Origin: an uncultured Prevotellaceae bacterium
Lineage (GTDB): Bacteria; Bacteroidota; Bacteroidia; Bacteroidales; Bacteroidaceae
DNA length: 64,000 bases
Direction: 5' to 3'
NCBI GenBank assembly: GCA_902775475.1
Contig: CACYME010000010.1
Location: 1 to 64,000, forward strand
A model generated the notes under the pieces. It ran no database searches. It saw nothing but the letters and a program-made list of their open reading frames with translations, and was not told the origin of the DNA. Shown piece after piece: positions 51,846 through 59,253 of this stretch. The position numbers were made by a program, and so were the translations under genes. Every line of letters starts with the position of its first letter. Position 1 is the first letter of the stretch.

Positions 51846-53246
51846 CTACAGCCGTCTGAGCCAGTGTTTGGGATTGAGGGCTTCCCTGAGGTCCTGAAGG
51901 CGGAAGACGAGCACATGGCTGGCGGCAACGGTGCCAAGCGTCTGGTTGGTCTTCACCTTCTGCCCCACGCTGACGCTGGCCGAGGCAAGATTACCATAGA
52001 CAGAGATATAGCGGCCATGGCGCACCATGACGACGATGCCATTGCCGGGGTTGACCACGGTGCTCACCACGCCATCGAAGACGCAGCGTGCCTGGGCACC
52101 GCCTTCGCCCTCTAACTGGATGCCGTTGCTCTGCAGCGTCACGCCGGCCATGGTGTAAGGGCCAAACTTGCGGATGACACGATAATTTCCGGTGATGGGC
52201 ACGGGCAACCGCCCCTTGTTGCTGGCAAAGCTGCCCGACAGCTGACGGTCGGGGTCGGCAGCCGAGAAGGCCGATGTCTTGGGTGAAGTGGATGCCGTAG
52301 CAGACGATGACGACGCGCTGTTACGGCTGTTACTATTATTATTGCGACGCGAGGAGCTGCTGCTGTTGTTTCTACGCGAAGAACTGCTGCTCCTCCGACT
52401 GCTACTGGCCTGCTGCTGGGCAGCCAGCTCCTGCACTCGGCGGCGCTGCTCGGCCAGCTGGCGCTGGCGCTCCTCCTCGGCCTTGCGGGCACGCTCTATC
52501 TCCTGTGCAATGAGTTTCTCTATCTGCTGGTTCAGCGCGGCCTCCTCCTGCTGTTGCTGGGTGATGAGCTTCTTCACCGTCTGCTGCTGCTTCTGCAGGT
52601 CGGCCACCATGCGCTGCTGCTCGGCCTGGCGCATCTCCATCTGGCGCTGCTCGGCCTGCCCCTTGGCCAGCATGCGGTTCAGGCCGATGCGGGCGCTGTC
52701 GAGCTCCTGCCGCTTCATCGACACCTGCTCGCCCTTCTGCTTCACGGCCTCGCCCTGAGCGCGTTGGTAGGTGGTGTACTCGTTCATGAAGCGCATGCGA
52801 CGGTACATCTGGTTGAAGTTCTTCGCGCTGAGCACAAACATGAGCTGCTTCTGCGCGTTACGGCTGCGATACATGTAGCGCACCGACTTGATGTAGTGCT
52901 GGCGACGCTCCTCCAGCTCGTTCTGCAGCACGGTGAGCTGCGAGTCAATCACGGCGATGTTGCGGTTCAGCGTGTCGATGCTCAGCGCGAGGCGTTCCAT
53001 GGCCAGCCGGTTGTCGTCGATGCTGCTGCCCAGGGCCTCCACGTCCTGCATGCGCTTCTTCACCTGCTGCTCCAGTTCGCGCTGCCGCTGCTGGTTGGCC
53101 TTGCGCTGCTCGGCCACCTTCTTCTGCTTCTGCTGCAGCTGCTCCTTCTGCGACGGCTGGCGCGTGCGCTGCTTCGTCGTCTGGCGCTGGGCGGGCAACG
53201 TCAGGGCGAATGTCAGCAGAAGCAGGATGGTCAGCAATCGGCGCAT
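51846..53246 (-). CDS. EnvC-like murein hydrolase activator (degenerate M23/LytM)
   Basis: A secreted 466-residue coiled-coil protein. I use the ATG at 53246; the longer frame starts at a TTG three codons earlier. The signal peptide (ending LTLPAQ) is followed by a long coiled coil (about 25-270, QKEQLQQKQKKVAEQRKANQ, then QQEEAALNQQIEKLIAQEIERA), a low-complexity Ser/Arg/Asn linker (about 280-325), and a C-terminal LytM fold. The zinc ligands of active M23 peptidases are missing: the first motif reads KFGPYTMAGVTLQSNGIQLEG without HxxxD, and the second reads SHVLVFRLQD instead of HLHFE. This is the EnvC pattern of an FtsEX-regulated amidase activator. It forms a run with the DUF4292 and TPR genes. 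Confidence 0.9.
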   Translation of the reverse strand: MRRLLTILLLLTFALTLPAQRQTTKQRTRQPSQKEQLQQKQKKVAEQRKANQQRQRELEQQVKKRMQDVEALGSSIDDNRLAMERLALSIDTLNRNIAVIDSQLTVLQNELEERRQHYIKSVRYMYRSRNAQKQLMFVLSAKNFNQMYRRMRFMNEYTTYQRAQGEAVKQKGEQVSMKRQELDSARIGLNRMLAKGQAEQRQMEMRQAEQQRMVADLQKQQQTVKKLITQQQQEEAALNQQIEKLIAQEIERARKAEEERQRQLAEQRRRVQELAAQQQASSSRRSSSSSRRNNSSSSSRRNNNSNSRNSASSSSATASTSPKTSAFSAADPDRQLSGSFASNKGRLPVPITGNYRVIRKFGPYTMAGVTLQSNGIQLEGEGGAQARCVFDGVVSTVVNPGNGIVVMVRHGRYISVYGNLASASVSVGQKVKTNQTLGTVAASHVLVFRLQDLREALNPKHWLRRL

Positions 53247-53272
53247 AGGGAGCAAGAATTAGGAGTTAGGAG

Positions 53273-54130
53273 TTAAAGCGAGGTGAGGCGCTTGAGGATG
53301 TCGTCGACATCCACCTTGCTGTATTTGCTGCTCACGTTGGTGCGGGTCTCCCAGTCGCTGTCGGTGCTGAGCGAGGAGAGCTTGATGTCGAGCTTCATGT
53401 CCTTCGTGGGCATGGTGATGATGGCCTGCACATCGCTGGGGAACTGCTTCGACGCCAGGGCCTTGTATTCGCGGTAGCTCCAGTCGAGGCTGGTGTTGCC
53501 GTGTTTCGCGTCGTTGTGCGTCACGTTCACCGTCTTGATGCGACCCGTCAGGCTGTTCACCAGCCAGGAGTAGCGCATCCGGGCCTTCTCGCCGTCCTGG
53601 AAACTGACGACCGACTCGCCCTCACCCTGCTGGGCAGTGGCGAAGCGCTGCAGCGCCTCGGCATCGAGCGACTGCTTGCCGGGCTGGAACAGCTCGCCCC
53701 AGAAGAGGGCCTGCAGGCTGTTGAAGTTCAGCCCGCTGTCGCGCAGGAAGTCCACGTCGGCGTAGGCAGCCTTGATATACTGCTTATTGATGCGGTCCAT
53801 GATGAGCACGTAGTCCTGGGTGAACTCCATGCGCGCTGCCTCCACCAGTCCGAGGGCCATGAGCTGCAGGCGGATGACGTCGTTGCGCTTCATGCGCAGG
53901 GTGCCGGAGAGCGACACGTCCTTGCCGCCGACGGTGGCGGAGAACTTCATCTTCGAGCTGACGTAGTTGACGTTGTCCAATGCCTGGTCGCACACCCGCT
54001 TCAGCAGTTCAACACTGTTGCTGGCCGCCGTCGACGGGCCGTTCTCCACCACTTTCGACGAGCGGCAGGCAGCCATCAGCAGCACGAGGGCAGCCACGAG
54101 GGCAAACTTCAAGTAGCTGTATCGTTTCAT
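53273..54130 (-). CDS. DUF4292 lipoprotein
   Basis: A 285-residue lipoprotein of the DUF4292 family, function unknown. The longer frame begins inside the TPR gene; the ATG at 54130 overlaps the TPR stop (ATGA) and gives a clean signal peptide, MKRYSYLKFALVAALVLLMAAC, with Cys22. The mature part is LolA/LppX-like beta sandwich by pattern (VSSKMKFSATVGGKDVSLSG, LRMKRNDVIRLQLMALGLVEAARMEF), which suggests lipid or lipoprotein handling; this is inference from strand pattern only. The TPR-DUF4292-EnvC order is a recurring Bacteroidota cluster. A heptad TTAGGAG tract occupies the gap before the EnvC-like gene (53258-53277). Confidence 0.85.
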   Translation of the reverse strand: MKRYSYLKFALVAALVLLMAACRSSKVVENGPSTAASNSVELLKRVCDQALDNVNYVSSKMKFSATVGGKDVSLSGTLRMKRNDVIRLQLMALGLVEAARMEFTQDYVLIMDRINKQYIKAAYADVDFLRDSGLNFNSLQALFWGELFQPGKQSLDAEALQRFATAQQGEGESVVSFQDGEKARMRYSWLVNSLTGRIKTVNVTHNDAKHGNTSLDWSYREYKALASKQFPSDVQAIITMPTKDMKLDIKLSSLSTDSDWETRTNVSSKYSKVDVDDILKRLTSL

Positions 54131-55860
54131 TTCTTGATATATCTTTTCTTTTTGATTTTCCTTCTCAGCAGTTTGTTGTCGGGGGCTTTTTCCAGCGCCT
54201 TCTGCCACTGGGCCATGGCCGCGTCGGTGTCGCCGCAGAGGGCGTAGATGTCGCCGGCATGCTCCAGCACCACGGGGTCGGGCAGCGAGTCGTTCTGCAG
54301 GGTCTTCTCCATGTAGATGCGTGCCTCGGCATAGCGCTTCTGCACGAAGAGAATCCAGGCGTAGGTGTCGAGATAGGTGGCGTTGTTCGGCTCAGCCTTC
54401 ACCGCCTTGTAGCTCATGGCCTCGGCCTCGTCGAGACGCGTGCCCTTCAGGCTGAGGTAGTAGGCATAGTTGTTCAGGCAGCCGATGTTGTCCTGCTTCC
54501 ACACCAGACAGGAGTCGTAGGCGTTGAAGGCCTCGGCCTCGCGCCCTTTCTGGTGGAGCAGGTCGCCCATGACGGCGTAGAAGTCGCTCACAATCTCGGG
54601 GATGCTCTCCTCGTTGATGACGTTGATGCCGTTCTGGAAGGCCTCCAGCGCCAGGTCGGTGTTCTCCTGGCGGTAGTAGGCCATGCCCTGATAGTAGTAG
54701 AACGCCATCTCCTCGGGGTTATACTGGCGGGCGGTCTGACAGAGGCTGATGATGCGCTCGTCGTCCTCGTCTTCCCAGGCCTGCTGCACCAGCCTCAGCC
54801 GCGCCGACGCCTGATCGGGAGCGAGTTGCAAAACATATTCATAGGCGCTGGCCACGCTGTCACGGGGCATGCCGAGCAGCTGCATGTAGGCGGCCTTCAT
54901 CTCGGCCAGGTCGGGGCTGGGGTCGGGCTGCTGCAATATCTCGTCGAAGAGGTCGAGCACCACGGTGCTGTCGCCCCCCTCCTGCGCCGTCTCGATGATG
55001 AGCTGTCGCAGCTGGTTGGCCTTGTCCTCCACCGAGGCGCTGGGGTTGAGCAAGATGGCGTGGTTCACCGAGTCGGCACGTTCGCCGTCGCCGGTGCGGA
55101 TGTAGTAGTTGCGCATCACCTGCTGTGCACTCAGGTTGCGCGGCTCCTCGGCCAGTATCTGCTGCAACACGCCGTAGGCCTGCTCCTCGTGGTCGGTGAC
55201 GAGCAGCGTGTTGGCATAGAGCGTGCGATAGCGCAGGTCGCTGGGATGCAGGTCGGTGAGCTTCTTCGTCTCGCGGATGGCGTTGGCAGCGTCGTTCTGC
55301 TCGATGTAAAGACGCGTCTTCGTCAGGGCGGTGCGCTCCGTGGGGCCGTCGATGAGTTCCATGCGGTCGATGGTGTGGATGGCCTTCTCGTAGTCTTTCT
55401 GCTGGGTGTAGAGGCTGAAGAGAGCTTGCAGCAGTTCTTCGCGGCTCTTGTCGATGTCGTAGAGCTGCTCCATCACCACGATGGCGTCGGCATATTGGTC
55501 GTTGTCGATGTAGGTCGAGGCGAGGCGCTCCATGTAGGTGACGTTGGTGGGTTCCAGCTGATGGGCCCGCTCGCAGTATTCACGCTCGCGCTTCTTGTCG
55601 CCCAGGTCGGAGTAGGCCTGCGCAAGGAAGAACCAGGTCTCCGAGGCGTCGGGGCGCAGCTCGCTGCAGCGCACCAGCAGGTCGAAGGCCGCGTCGAGGT
55701 TGCCTTTCTGCCGCTGAAGCATGGCCTCATGGAACAGGATGTCGTATTCTCTGAGATTTGAGGTTTGAGATAGAACTGGCGTGTGCATGCCGATCAAGGC
55801 CACGGCCATCAGCACCAAGCGCACACTCCACGAAGAAAGATTCCCAGTCAGTCTCATCAT
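54127..55860 (-). CDS. Secreted TPR-repeat protein
   Basis: A 577-residue protein with a signal peptide (MMRLTGNLSSWSVRLVLMAVALIGM, cleavage near LSQ) and about ten tetratricopeptide repeats, for example EMLQRQKGNLDAAFDLLVRC, ETWFFLAQAYSDLGDKKRER, MAFYYYQGMAYYRQENTDLA and ATYLDTYAWILFVQKRYAEA. TPR proteins are scaffolds, here probably periplasmic. The frame extends to a TTG at 55878, but the ATG pair at 55860/55857 is the better start. It overlaps the DUF4292 gene by four bases and so is the first of a three-gene operon with the EnvC-like protein. Residues just after the signal peptide are encoded by a TGAGGTTTGAGAT heptad tract (55759-55771) that pairs with one in the upstream gap (55872-55884). 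Confidence 0.88.
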   Translation of the reverse strand: MMRLTGNLSSWSVRLVLMAVALIGMHTPVLSQTSNLREYDILFHEAMLQRQKGNLDAAFDLLVRCSELRPDASETWFFLAQAYSDLGDKKREREYCERAHQLEPTNVTYMERLASTYIDNDQYADAIVVMEQLYDIDKSREELLQALFSLYTQQKDYEKAIHTIDRMELIDGPTERTALTKTRLYIEQNDAANAIRETKKLTDLHPSDLRYRTLYANTLLVTDHEEQAYGVLQQILAEEPRNLSAQQVMRNYYIRTGDGERADSVNHAILLNPSASVEDKANQLRQLIIETAQEGGDSTVVLDLFDEILQQPDPSPDLAEMKAAYMQLLGMPRDSVASAYEYVLQLAPDQASARLRLVQQAWEDEDDERIISLCQTARQYNPEEMAFYYYQGMAYYRQENTDLALEAFQNGINVINEESIPEIVSDFYAVMGDLLHQKGREAEAFNAYDSCLVWKQDNIGCLNNYAYYLSLKGTRLDEAEAMSYKAVKAEPNNATYLDTYAWILFVQKRYAEARIYMEKTLQNDSLPDPVVLEHAGDIYALCGDTDAAMAQWQKALEKAPDNKLLRRKIKKKRYIKK

Positions 55861-55866
55861 TCTAAA

Positions 55867-55900
55867 AACAAATCTCAAACCTCAATTCTCAATTCTCAAA
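55867..55900. repeat. Heptad array between the TPR gene and dut
   Basis: Tandem 7-mers of the TCAATTC type (TCAAACC, TCAATTC, TCAATTC, TCAAATC). Part of it (ATCTCAAACCTCA, 55872-55884) is the exact complement of 55759-55771 inside the TPR gene. Confidence 0.75.
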
Positions 55901-56335
55901 TCACTTGACGCCCGTATGGCCGTAGCCACCGGCGCCGCGTTCCGTCTCGTCGAGCTGCTCCACGGTCAAGAACTCAGCCTGCTCGCAGCGGGCGATGACC
56001 ATCTGTGCGATGCGCTCGCCGTCGTTCACGGTGAAGTCCTTGTCGGAAAGGTTAACGAGCAGCACGCCCACCTCGCCGCGATAGTCGGCGTCGATGGTGC
56101 CGGGTGCGTTGAGCACGGTGATGCCGTGCTTCAGGGCCAGTCCGCTGCGTGGCCGCACCTGGGCCTCGTAGCCCTCGGGCAGGGCGATATAGAGTCCCGT
56201 GGGCACCAGCCGGCGCTCCATCGAGTGGAGCACCATCGGCTCGTCGATGTTGGCCCTCAGGTCCATGCCGGCGCTCTGCACCGTGGCGTAAGCGGGCAGC
56301 GGCTGATGCCCGCGATTCACAATCTTTATCGTCAT
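55901..56335 (-). CDS. dut: dUTP diphosphatase
   Basis: Hydrolyses dUTP to dUMP and pyrophosphate, keeping uracil out of DNA. The 144-residue trimeric enzyme shows all five family motifs: [45 protein letters not shown] and the C-terminal [10 protein letters not shown] that closes over the active site. The start ATG at 56335 gives the standard N-terminus (MTIKIVNRG). It lies between the small antitoxin-like gene and the TPR gene, same strand, with heptad repeat arrays on both sides. Confidence 0.97.
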   Translation of the reverse strand: MTIKIVNRGHQPLPAYATVQSAGMDLRANIDEPMVLHSMERRLVPTGLYIALPEGYEAQVRPRSGLALKHGITVLNAPGTIDADYRGEVGVLLVNLSDKDFTVNDGERIAQMVIARCEQAEFLTVEQLDETERGAGGYGHTGVK

Positions 56336-56337
56336 TC

Positions 56338-56399
56338 GTCTAAAGTCTAAAGTCTGAAGTCTTTCGTCTAAAGTCTAAAAACCTCTTAAAGTCTAAAAC
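56338..56399. repeat. Heptad array TCTAAAG upstream of dut
   Basis: About seven degenerate 7-base units (TCTAAAG, TCTAAAG, TCTGAAG, TCTTTCG, TCTAAAG, TCTAAAA and a displaced TAAAGTCTAAAA). It fills the whole gap between dut and the small gene at 56393 and overlaps the latter's last codons. Confidence 0.82.
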
Positions 56400-56563
56400 A
56401 TGGCGAGGACCTCCTTAGCCGGAATATATTGGAACCCGCCTTCGGCCGACGACACGACGATGGTCTCGTCGCGTAGCGCCTTCTCCTCAAGCATTCGCTT
56501 CTCGGCGAGACGCAACCCCGTCTCGAGCTTCCGAGTAAAATTCTTCACTTCTTTATTTGACAT
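56393..56563 (-). CDS. Small protein, putative partner (antitoxin?) of the zeta-toxin-like kinase
   Basis: A 56-residue protein starting MSNKEVKNFTRKLETGLRLA and ending GGFQYIPAKEVLAMF. The frame is open further up (to 56614), but that extension lies inside the upstream kinase gene; the ATG at 56563 overlaps the kinase end by 11 bases. The charged helical first half and short hydrophobic end are the kind of small partner often encoded beside zeta-type kinases. Assignment as antitoxin rests only on position and size. The last codons fall in the heptad array, so its 3' end may have been altered by the repeat. Confidence 0.55.
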   Translation of the reverse strand: MSNKEVKNFTRKLETGLRLAEKRMLEEKALRDETIVVSSAEGGFQYIPAKEVLAMF

Positions 56564-57128
56564 AAGCCAACATTTTTTCGTATGATACGTTTTCTGCGAT
56601 TTCTGTTTTGGCATTCAGCCCTCCCGATGCCACCGTGCGGCGCGGCGTGTCGCTATTGTCGAACACGGCCCAGTAGTCCACCAGCGGCACGAACAGGCGA
56701 AACAGGTTCTTGATGCCTGCCACGTAGCGCCGCGTGATGGTGCTCTTCGGGATGTCGTGGCCGCCCTTGCTCACCCGCTCGGCCACGCGACGCATGGCCA
56801 GCTCAGGGCTGTCGAGCCAGAAGTAGAGCAGGCTGACACGATAGCCGCGTCCTCGGGCTCGCTTCACCAGGTTGACATAAGAACGCGTGGCCAGAGTGGT
56901 CTCTATGGAGAAACTCTCGTCACGCGCCAGCAGGTCTTCTATCCTTTGCAGCATCAGGCGTCCCGCCTCAATGGCCACGCTCGTGGGGTTGAACGGCGAC
57001 AGCCCTCGGGCTATCTCGTCGGCATTCACGAACTCCTTGCACCCGAGGATTTCGGGCAGCACCGTATAAGAGGCCGTGGTCTTGCCCGCCCCGTTACAGC
57101 CGCTGATGATATACAAGTTCTTAGCCAT
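56553..57128 (-). CDS. Zeta-toxin family P-loop kinase
   Basis: A 191-residue P-loop kinase. The Walker A motif GCNGAGKTT lies at residues 10-18, followed by FVNADEIARGLSPFNP (the NADE segment holding the catalytic Asp of zeta-like kinases), ESFSIETTLATRSYVNLV, and a lid with RRVAERVSKGGHDIPKSTITRRY, all characteristic of zeta-toxin-like proteins. Classic zeta toxins phosphorylate UDP-N-acetylglucosamine; many chromosomal relatives have unknown targets. I use the ATG at 57128; the longer frame begins at a TTG. The start is only 9 bases after the -7 box TATCTTTG (57145-57138, minus). A small gene overlaps its 3' end, forming a possible toxin-antitoxin pair with the toxin first. Confidence 0.8.
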   Translation of the reverse strand: MAKNLYIISGCNGAGKTTASYTVLPEILGCKEFVNADEIARGLSPFNPTSVAIEAGRLMLQRIEDLLARDESFSIETTLATRSYVNLVKRARGRGYRVSLLYFWLDSPELAMRRVAERVSKGGHDIPKSTITRRYVAGIKNLFRLFVPLVDYWAVFDNSDTPRRTVASGGLNAKTEIAENVSYEKMLAYVK

Positions 57129-57137
57129 AAATCGGTG

Positions 57138-57184
57138 CAAAGATACGAAAAAGTTAGGAGTTAGGAGTTAGGAGTTAGGAGTTA
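57138..57184 (-). promoter_or_regulatory. Zeta-kinase promoter built on a heptad array
   Basis: Minus-strand -7 box TATCTTTG (57145-57138). Immediately upstream, 57152-57184 on the plus strand is AGTTAGG repeated four times, so the -33 region is composed of CTAACTC repeats. The remaining gap to dgt contains TTAACATTTTTTATT (57196-57210). Confidence 0.75.
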
Positions 57185-57265
57185 TCATTCCAGTGTTAAC
57201 ATTTTTTATTCATTCGCCCCAGAAAAAACACCAAGCGGGCCGCGCCTCGCTTACAAGTTTTTTTG

Positions 57266-57273
57266 TACTTTTG
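57266..57273 (+). promoter_or_regulatory. -7 box of dgt, almost touching the start codon
   Basis: TACTTTTG followed by CACC and the ATG at 57278: 4 bases between box and start, implying a leaderless message if this is the promoter. Confidence 0.65.
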
Positions 57274-57277
57274 CACC

Positions 57278-58603
57278 ATGAATTGGACAGAACTGATTTC
57301 CAACTGCCGCTTAGGGCAGGAGCACCGCCACCTGGAGCGCCACGACGACCGCACGGAGTTCAAGCGCGATTACGACCGTCTCATCTTCTCGGCACCCTTC
57401 CGCCGCCTGCAGAACAAGACGCAGGTGTTCCCCCTGCCGGGCAGCATCTTCGTGCACAACCGCCTCACCCACTCGCTCGAAGTGGCCTCCGTGGGCATGT
57501 CGCTCGGCAACGACGTGGCGAGCCATCTTTGTGCAAAAAACCGCGATTTCATCGATAGTCTCATCCCCGAAATCGGGCAGATAGTGGCCACCGCCTGTCT
57601 GGCCCACGACCTGGGCAACCCGCCCTTCGGCCACTCTGGCGAGAAGGCCATCCAGACCTTCTTCACCGAGGGGAAAGGCAGCTACTTGCAGGAGCGGGTG
57701 TCGCCGGAGTTCTGGAGCGACATCACCCGCTTCGACGGCAATGCCAACGCCTTCCGCCTGCTCACCCACAGCTTCAAGGGGCGTCGGCGCGGTGGCTTCG
57801 CCATGACCTACAGCACGCTGGCCAGCATCGTGAAGTACCCCTGGCCCTCCACCGAGTGCGGCAAGAAGAACAAGTTCGGCTTCTTCACCACCGAGCGGGC
57901 CGACTACGAGGCCGTGGCCACCCGCCTCGGCATCCCGCTGACGGCCCAGCAGCGCTGGGCACGCTATCCGCTGGTCTACCTCGTGGAGGCTGCCGACGAC
58001 ATCTGCTACGAGATTATGGACCTGGAGGATGCCTACAAGCTGAAGATTCTCACCTACGATGAAACCGCCCATCTGATGCTCGATTTCTTCGATGAAACCG
58101 TAAGAAATCGCATCCTGCAGCGCATCAGCGACGAGGAGCTGACCGACTCGAACGAGAAGATTCAGTACCTGCGGGCCTGCACCATCGGGCGCTTGGAAAA
58201 CGAGTGCGTCAAAACCTTCATCGACAACGAGGAGGCCATCCTCAACGGCACGTTCCAGGGCTCGCTCATCGACCACATCAGCTCCCTTCCCGCCGAGGCC
58301 TACCGCCAGTGCGCCACGCTCTCGCGCCAGCGCATCTACAAGAGCCAGCCCGTGCTCGACGTCGAGCTGTCGGGTTACCGCATCATGGCCACGCTCATGG
58401 AACTCATGGTCGAGGCCATCGAGCACCCCGAGCGCTACTACTCGCAGCAACTCATCGGCCGCGTCAGTAGCCAGTACGACATCGGCAACCCCGACCTCGA
58501 GACGCGCCTCATGGCCGTCATCGACTACATCAGCGGCATGACCGACGTCTACGCCCTCGACGTCTACCAGAAAATCTGCGGCATCAGCCTCCCCATCGTC
58601 TGA
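57278..58603 (+). CDS. dgt: dGTP triphosphohydrolase (HD superfamily)
   Basis: Hydrolyses dGTP (and possibly other dNTPs) to the nucleoside and tripolyphosphate. 441 residues from the ATG at 57278; the frame also allows a TTG five codons earlier. The HD-domain metal ligands are visible in RLTHSLEVA and CLAHDLGNPPFGHSGE. The N-terminal FKRDYDRLIFSAPFRRLQNKTQVFPL, YLVEAADDICYEIMDLEDA and the C-terminal YISGMTDVYAL are characteristic of the Dgt family. It is monocistronic, divergent from the zeta kinase, and followed by a hairpin at 58614-58665. With dut at 55901, two nucleotide-pool enzymes lie within 3 kb. Confidence 0.95.
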   Translation: MNWTELISNCRLGQEHRHLERHDDRTEFKRDYDRLIFSAPFRRLQNKTQVFPLPGSIFVHNRLTHSLEVASVGMSLGNDVASHLCAKNRDFIDSLIPEIGQIVATACLAHDLGNPPFGHSGEKAIQTFFTEGKGSYLQERVSPEFWSDITRFDGNANAFRLLTHSFKGRRRGGFAMTYSTLASIVKYPWPSTECGKKNKFGFFTTERADYEAVATRLGIPLTAQQRWARYPLVYLVEAADDICYEIMDLEDAYKLKILTYDETAHLMLDFFDETVRNRILQRISDEELTDSNEKIQYLRACTIGRLENECVKTFIDNEEAILNGTFQGSLIDHISSLPAEAYRQCATLSRQRIYKSQPVLDVELSGYRIMATLMELMVEAIEHPERYYSQQLIGRVSSQYDIGNPDLETRLMAVIDYISGMTDVYALDVYQKICGISLPIV

Positions 58604-58613
58604 TAATGATTGC

Positions 58614-58665
58614 TAAGTAGATGAACACAAATAATTTATATCAACTAAATTTGTTCATCTACTTA
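58614..58665 (+). terminator. Hairpin after dgt
   Basis: Perfect 14-bp arms TAAGTAGATGAACA (58614-58627) and TGTTCATCTACTTA (58652-58665), 24-nt AT-rich loop, 11 bases after the dgt stop. No T-run follows, so it may stabilise the 3' end rather than terminate. Confidence 0.7.
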
Positions 58666-58748
58666 TGAAAATATCTTTCATTTGTTCAGGGCTCGGTTTC
58701 GGCCATGTTTTGAATGGTTAATTTCTGTTTAAGACGGGAGAAAATTTG

Positions 58749-59194
58749 TAAAAGGATGTGAAATGAAAATTCTTGATTTTTTTACAAAAAAAATTTTCAT
58801 TCTAGAAAAAAATTATGCACACTTTTGGCTGTTTGTGCAGGGTTGAGCGGCGAAGGGAAAAGGACTGTTGACGCGATTTTTGCACAGACAAGGTGGTTTT
58901 GTGCAGGTTTTTAGCCTTTTTTTGCGAAAATTTTGCTGATTTTGGGGCTGTTTTTCGTTTCTGTAAGCACGCCTCAGATGAAAAAGTCAACGCCAAATTT
59001 TTCTGCGGCGTTGACTTTTTTCAGCCATCAAAGGGGTTTTTGAGCTATTTTGAGGATAAACAGCTGATACTCAACATTTTGCCAAACCATCTCAAAACTC
59101 GCGTATTTTCGGCCAAAAGTTTTTTCGTGCAGAATTTTGAAAATATGAGGGCCTTTAATGATTTTTGGGAGGCTCTCGTTTTAACATCCTTTTA
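58749..59194 (-). repeat. R1 intergenic element, copy E (divergent, two TGCACA hairpins)
   Basis: Reverse orientation, in the convergent gap between dgt and GH51. It is bounded by inverted TAAAAGGATGT (58749-58759) and ACATCCTTTTA (59184-59194). On the minus strand it holds ACTTTTGGCCGAAAATACGC, GAGATGGTTTG, the stem AAAAGTCAACGCC...GGCGTTGACTTTT, GGCGTGCTTACAGAAACG, and the hairpin TGCACA/TGTGCA (58881-58905) with a 13-nt loop, AAACCACCTTGTC in element sense. A second TGCACA/TGTGCA hairpin lies at 58816-58839, with a 12-nt loop. Confidence 0.82.
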
Positions 59195-59253
59195 GTTTTT
59201 TGGGGGCACGCAAAGAGGCGCAGAGGACGCAGAGATGAGGGGGATGAGGGATG

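Noticed and set aside
56338..57184. Heptad arrays considered as a CRISPR array
   Set aside because: Units are 7-8 bases without spacers; no cas gene is present. No CRISPR was seen anywhere in the window.
2866..58905. Possibility that the 13-nt R1 loops match the start regions of neighbouring genes
   Set aside because: I compared by eye the loops with nearby start codons and promoters and found no convincing match; a computed search would be needed.
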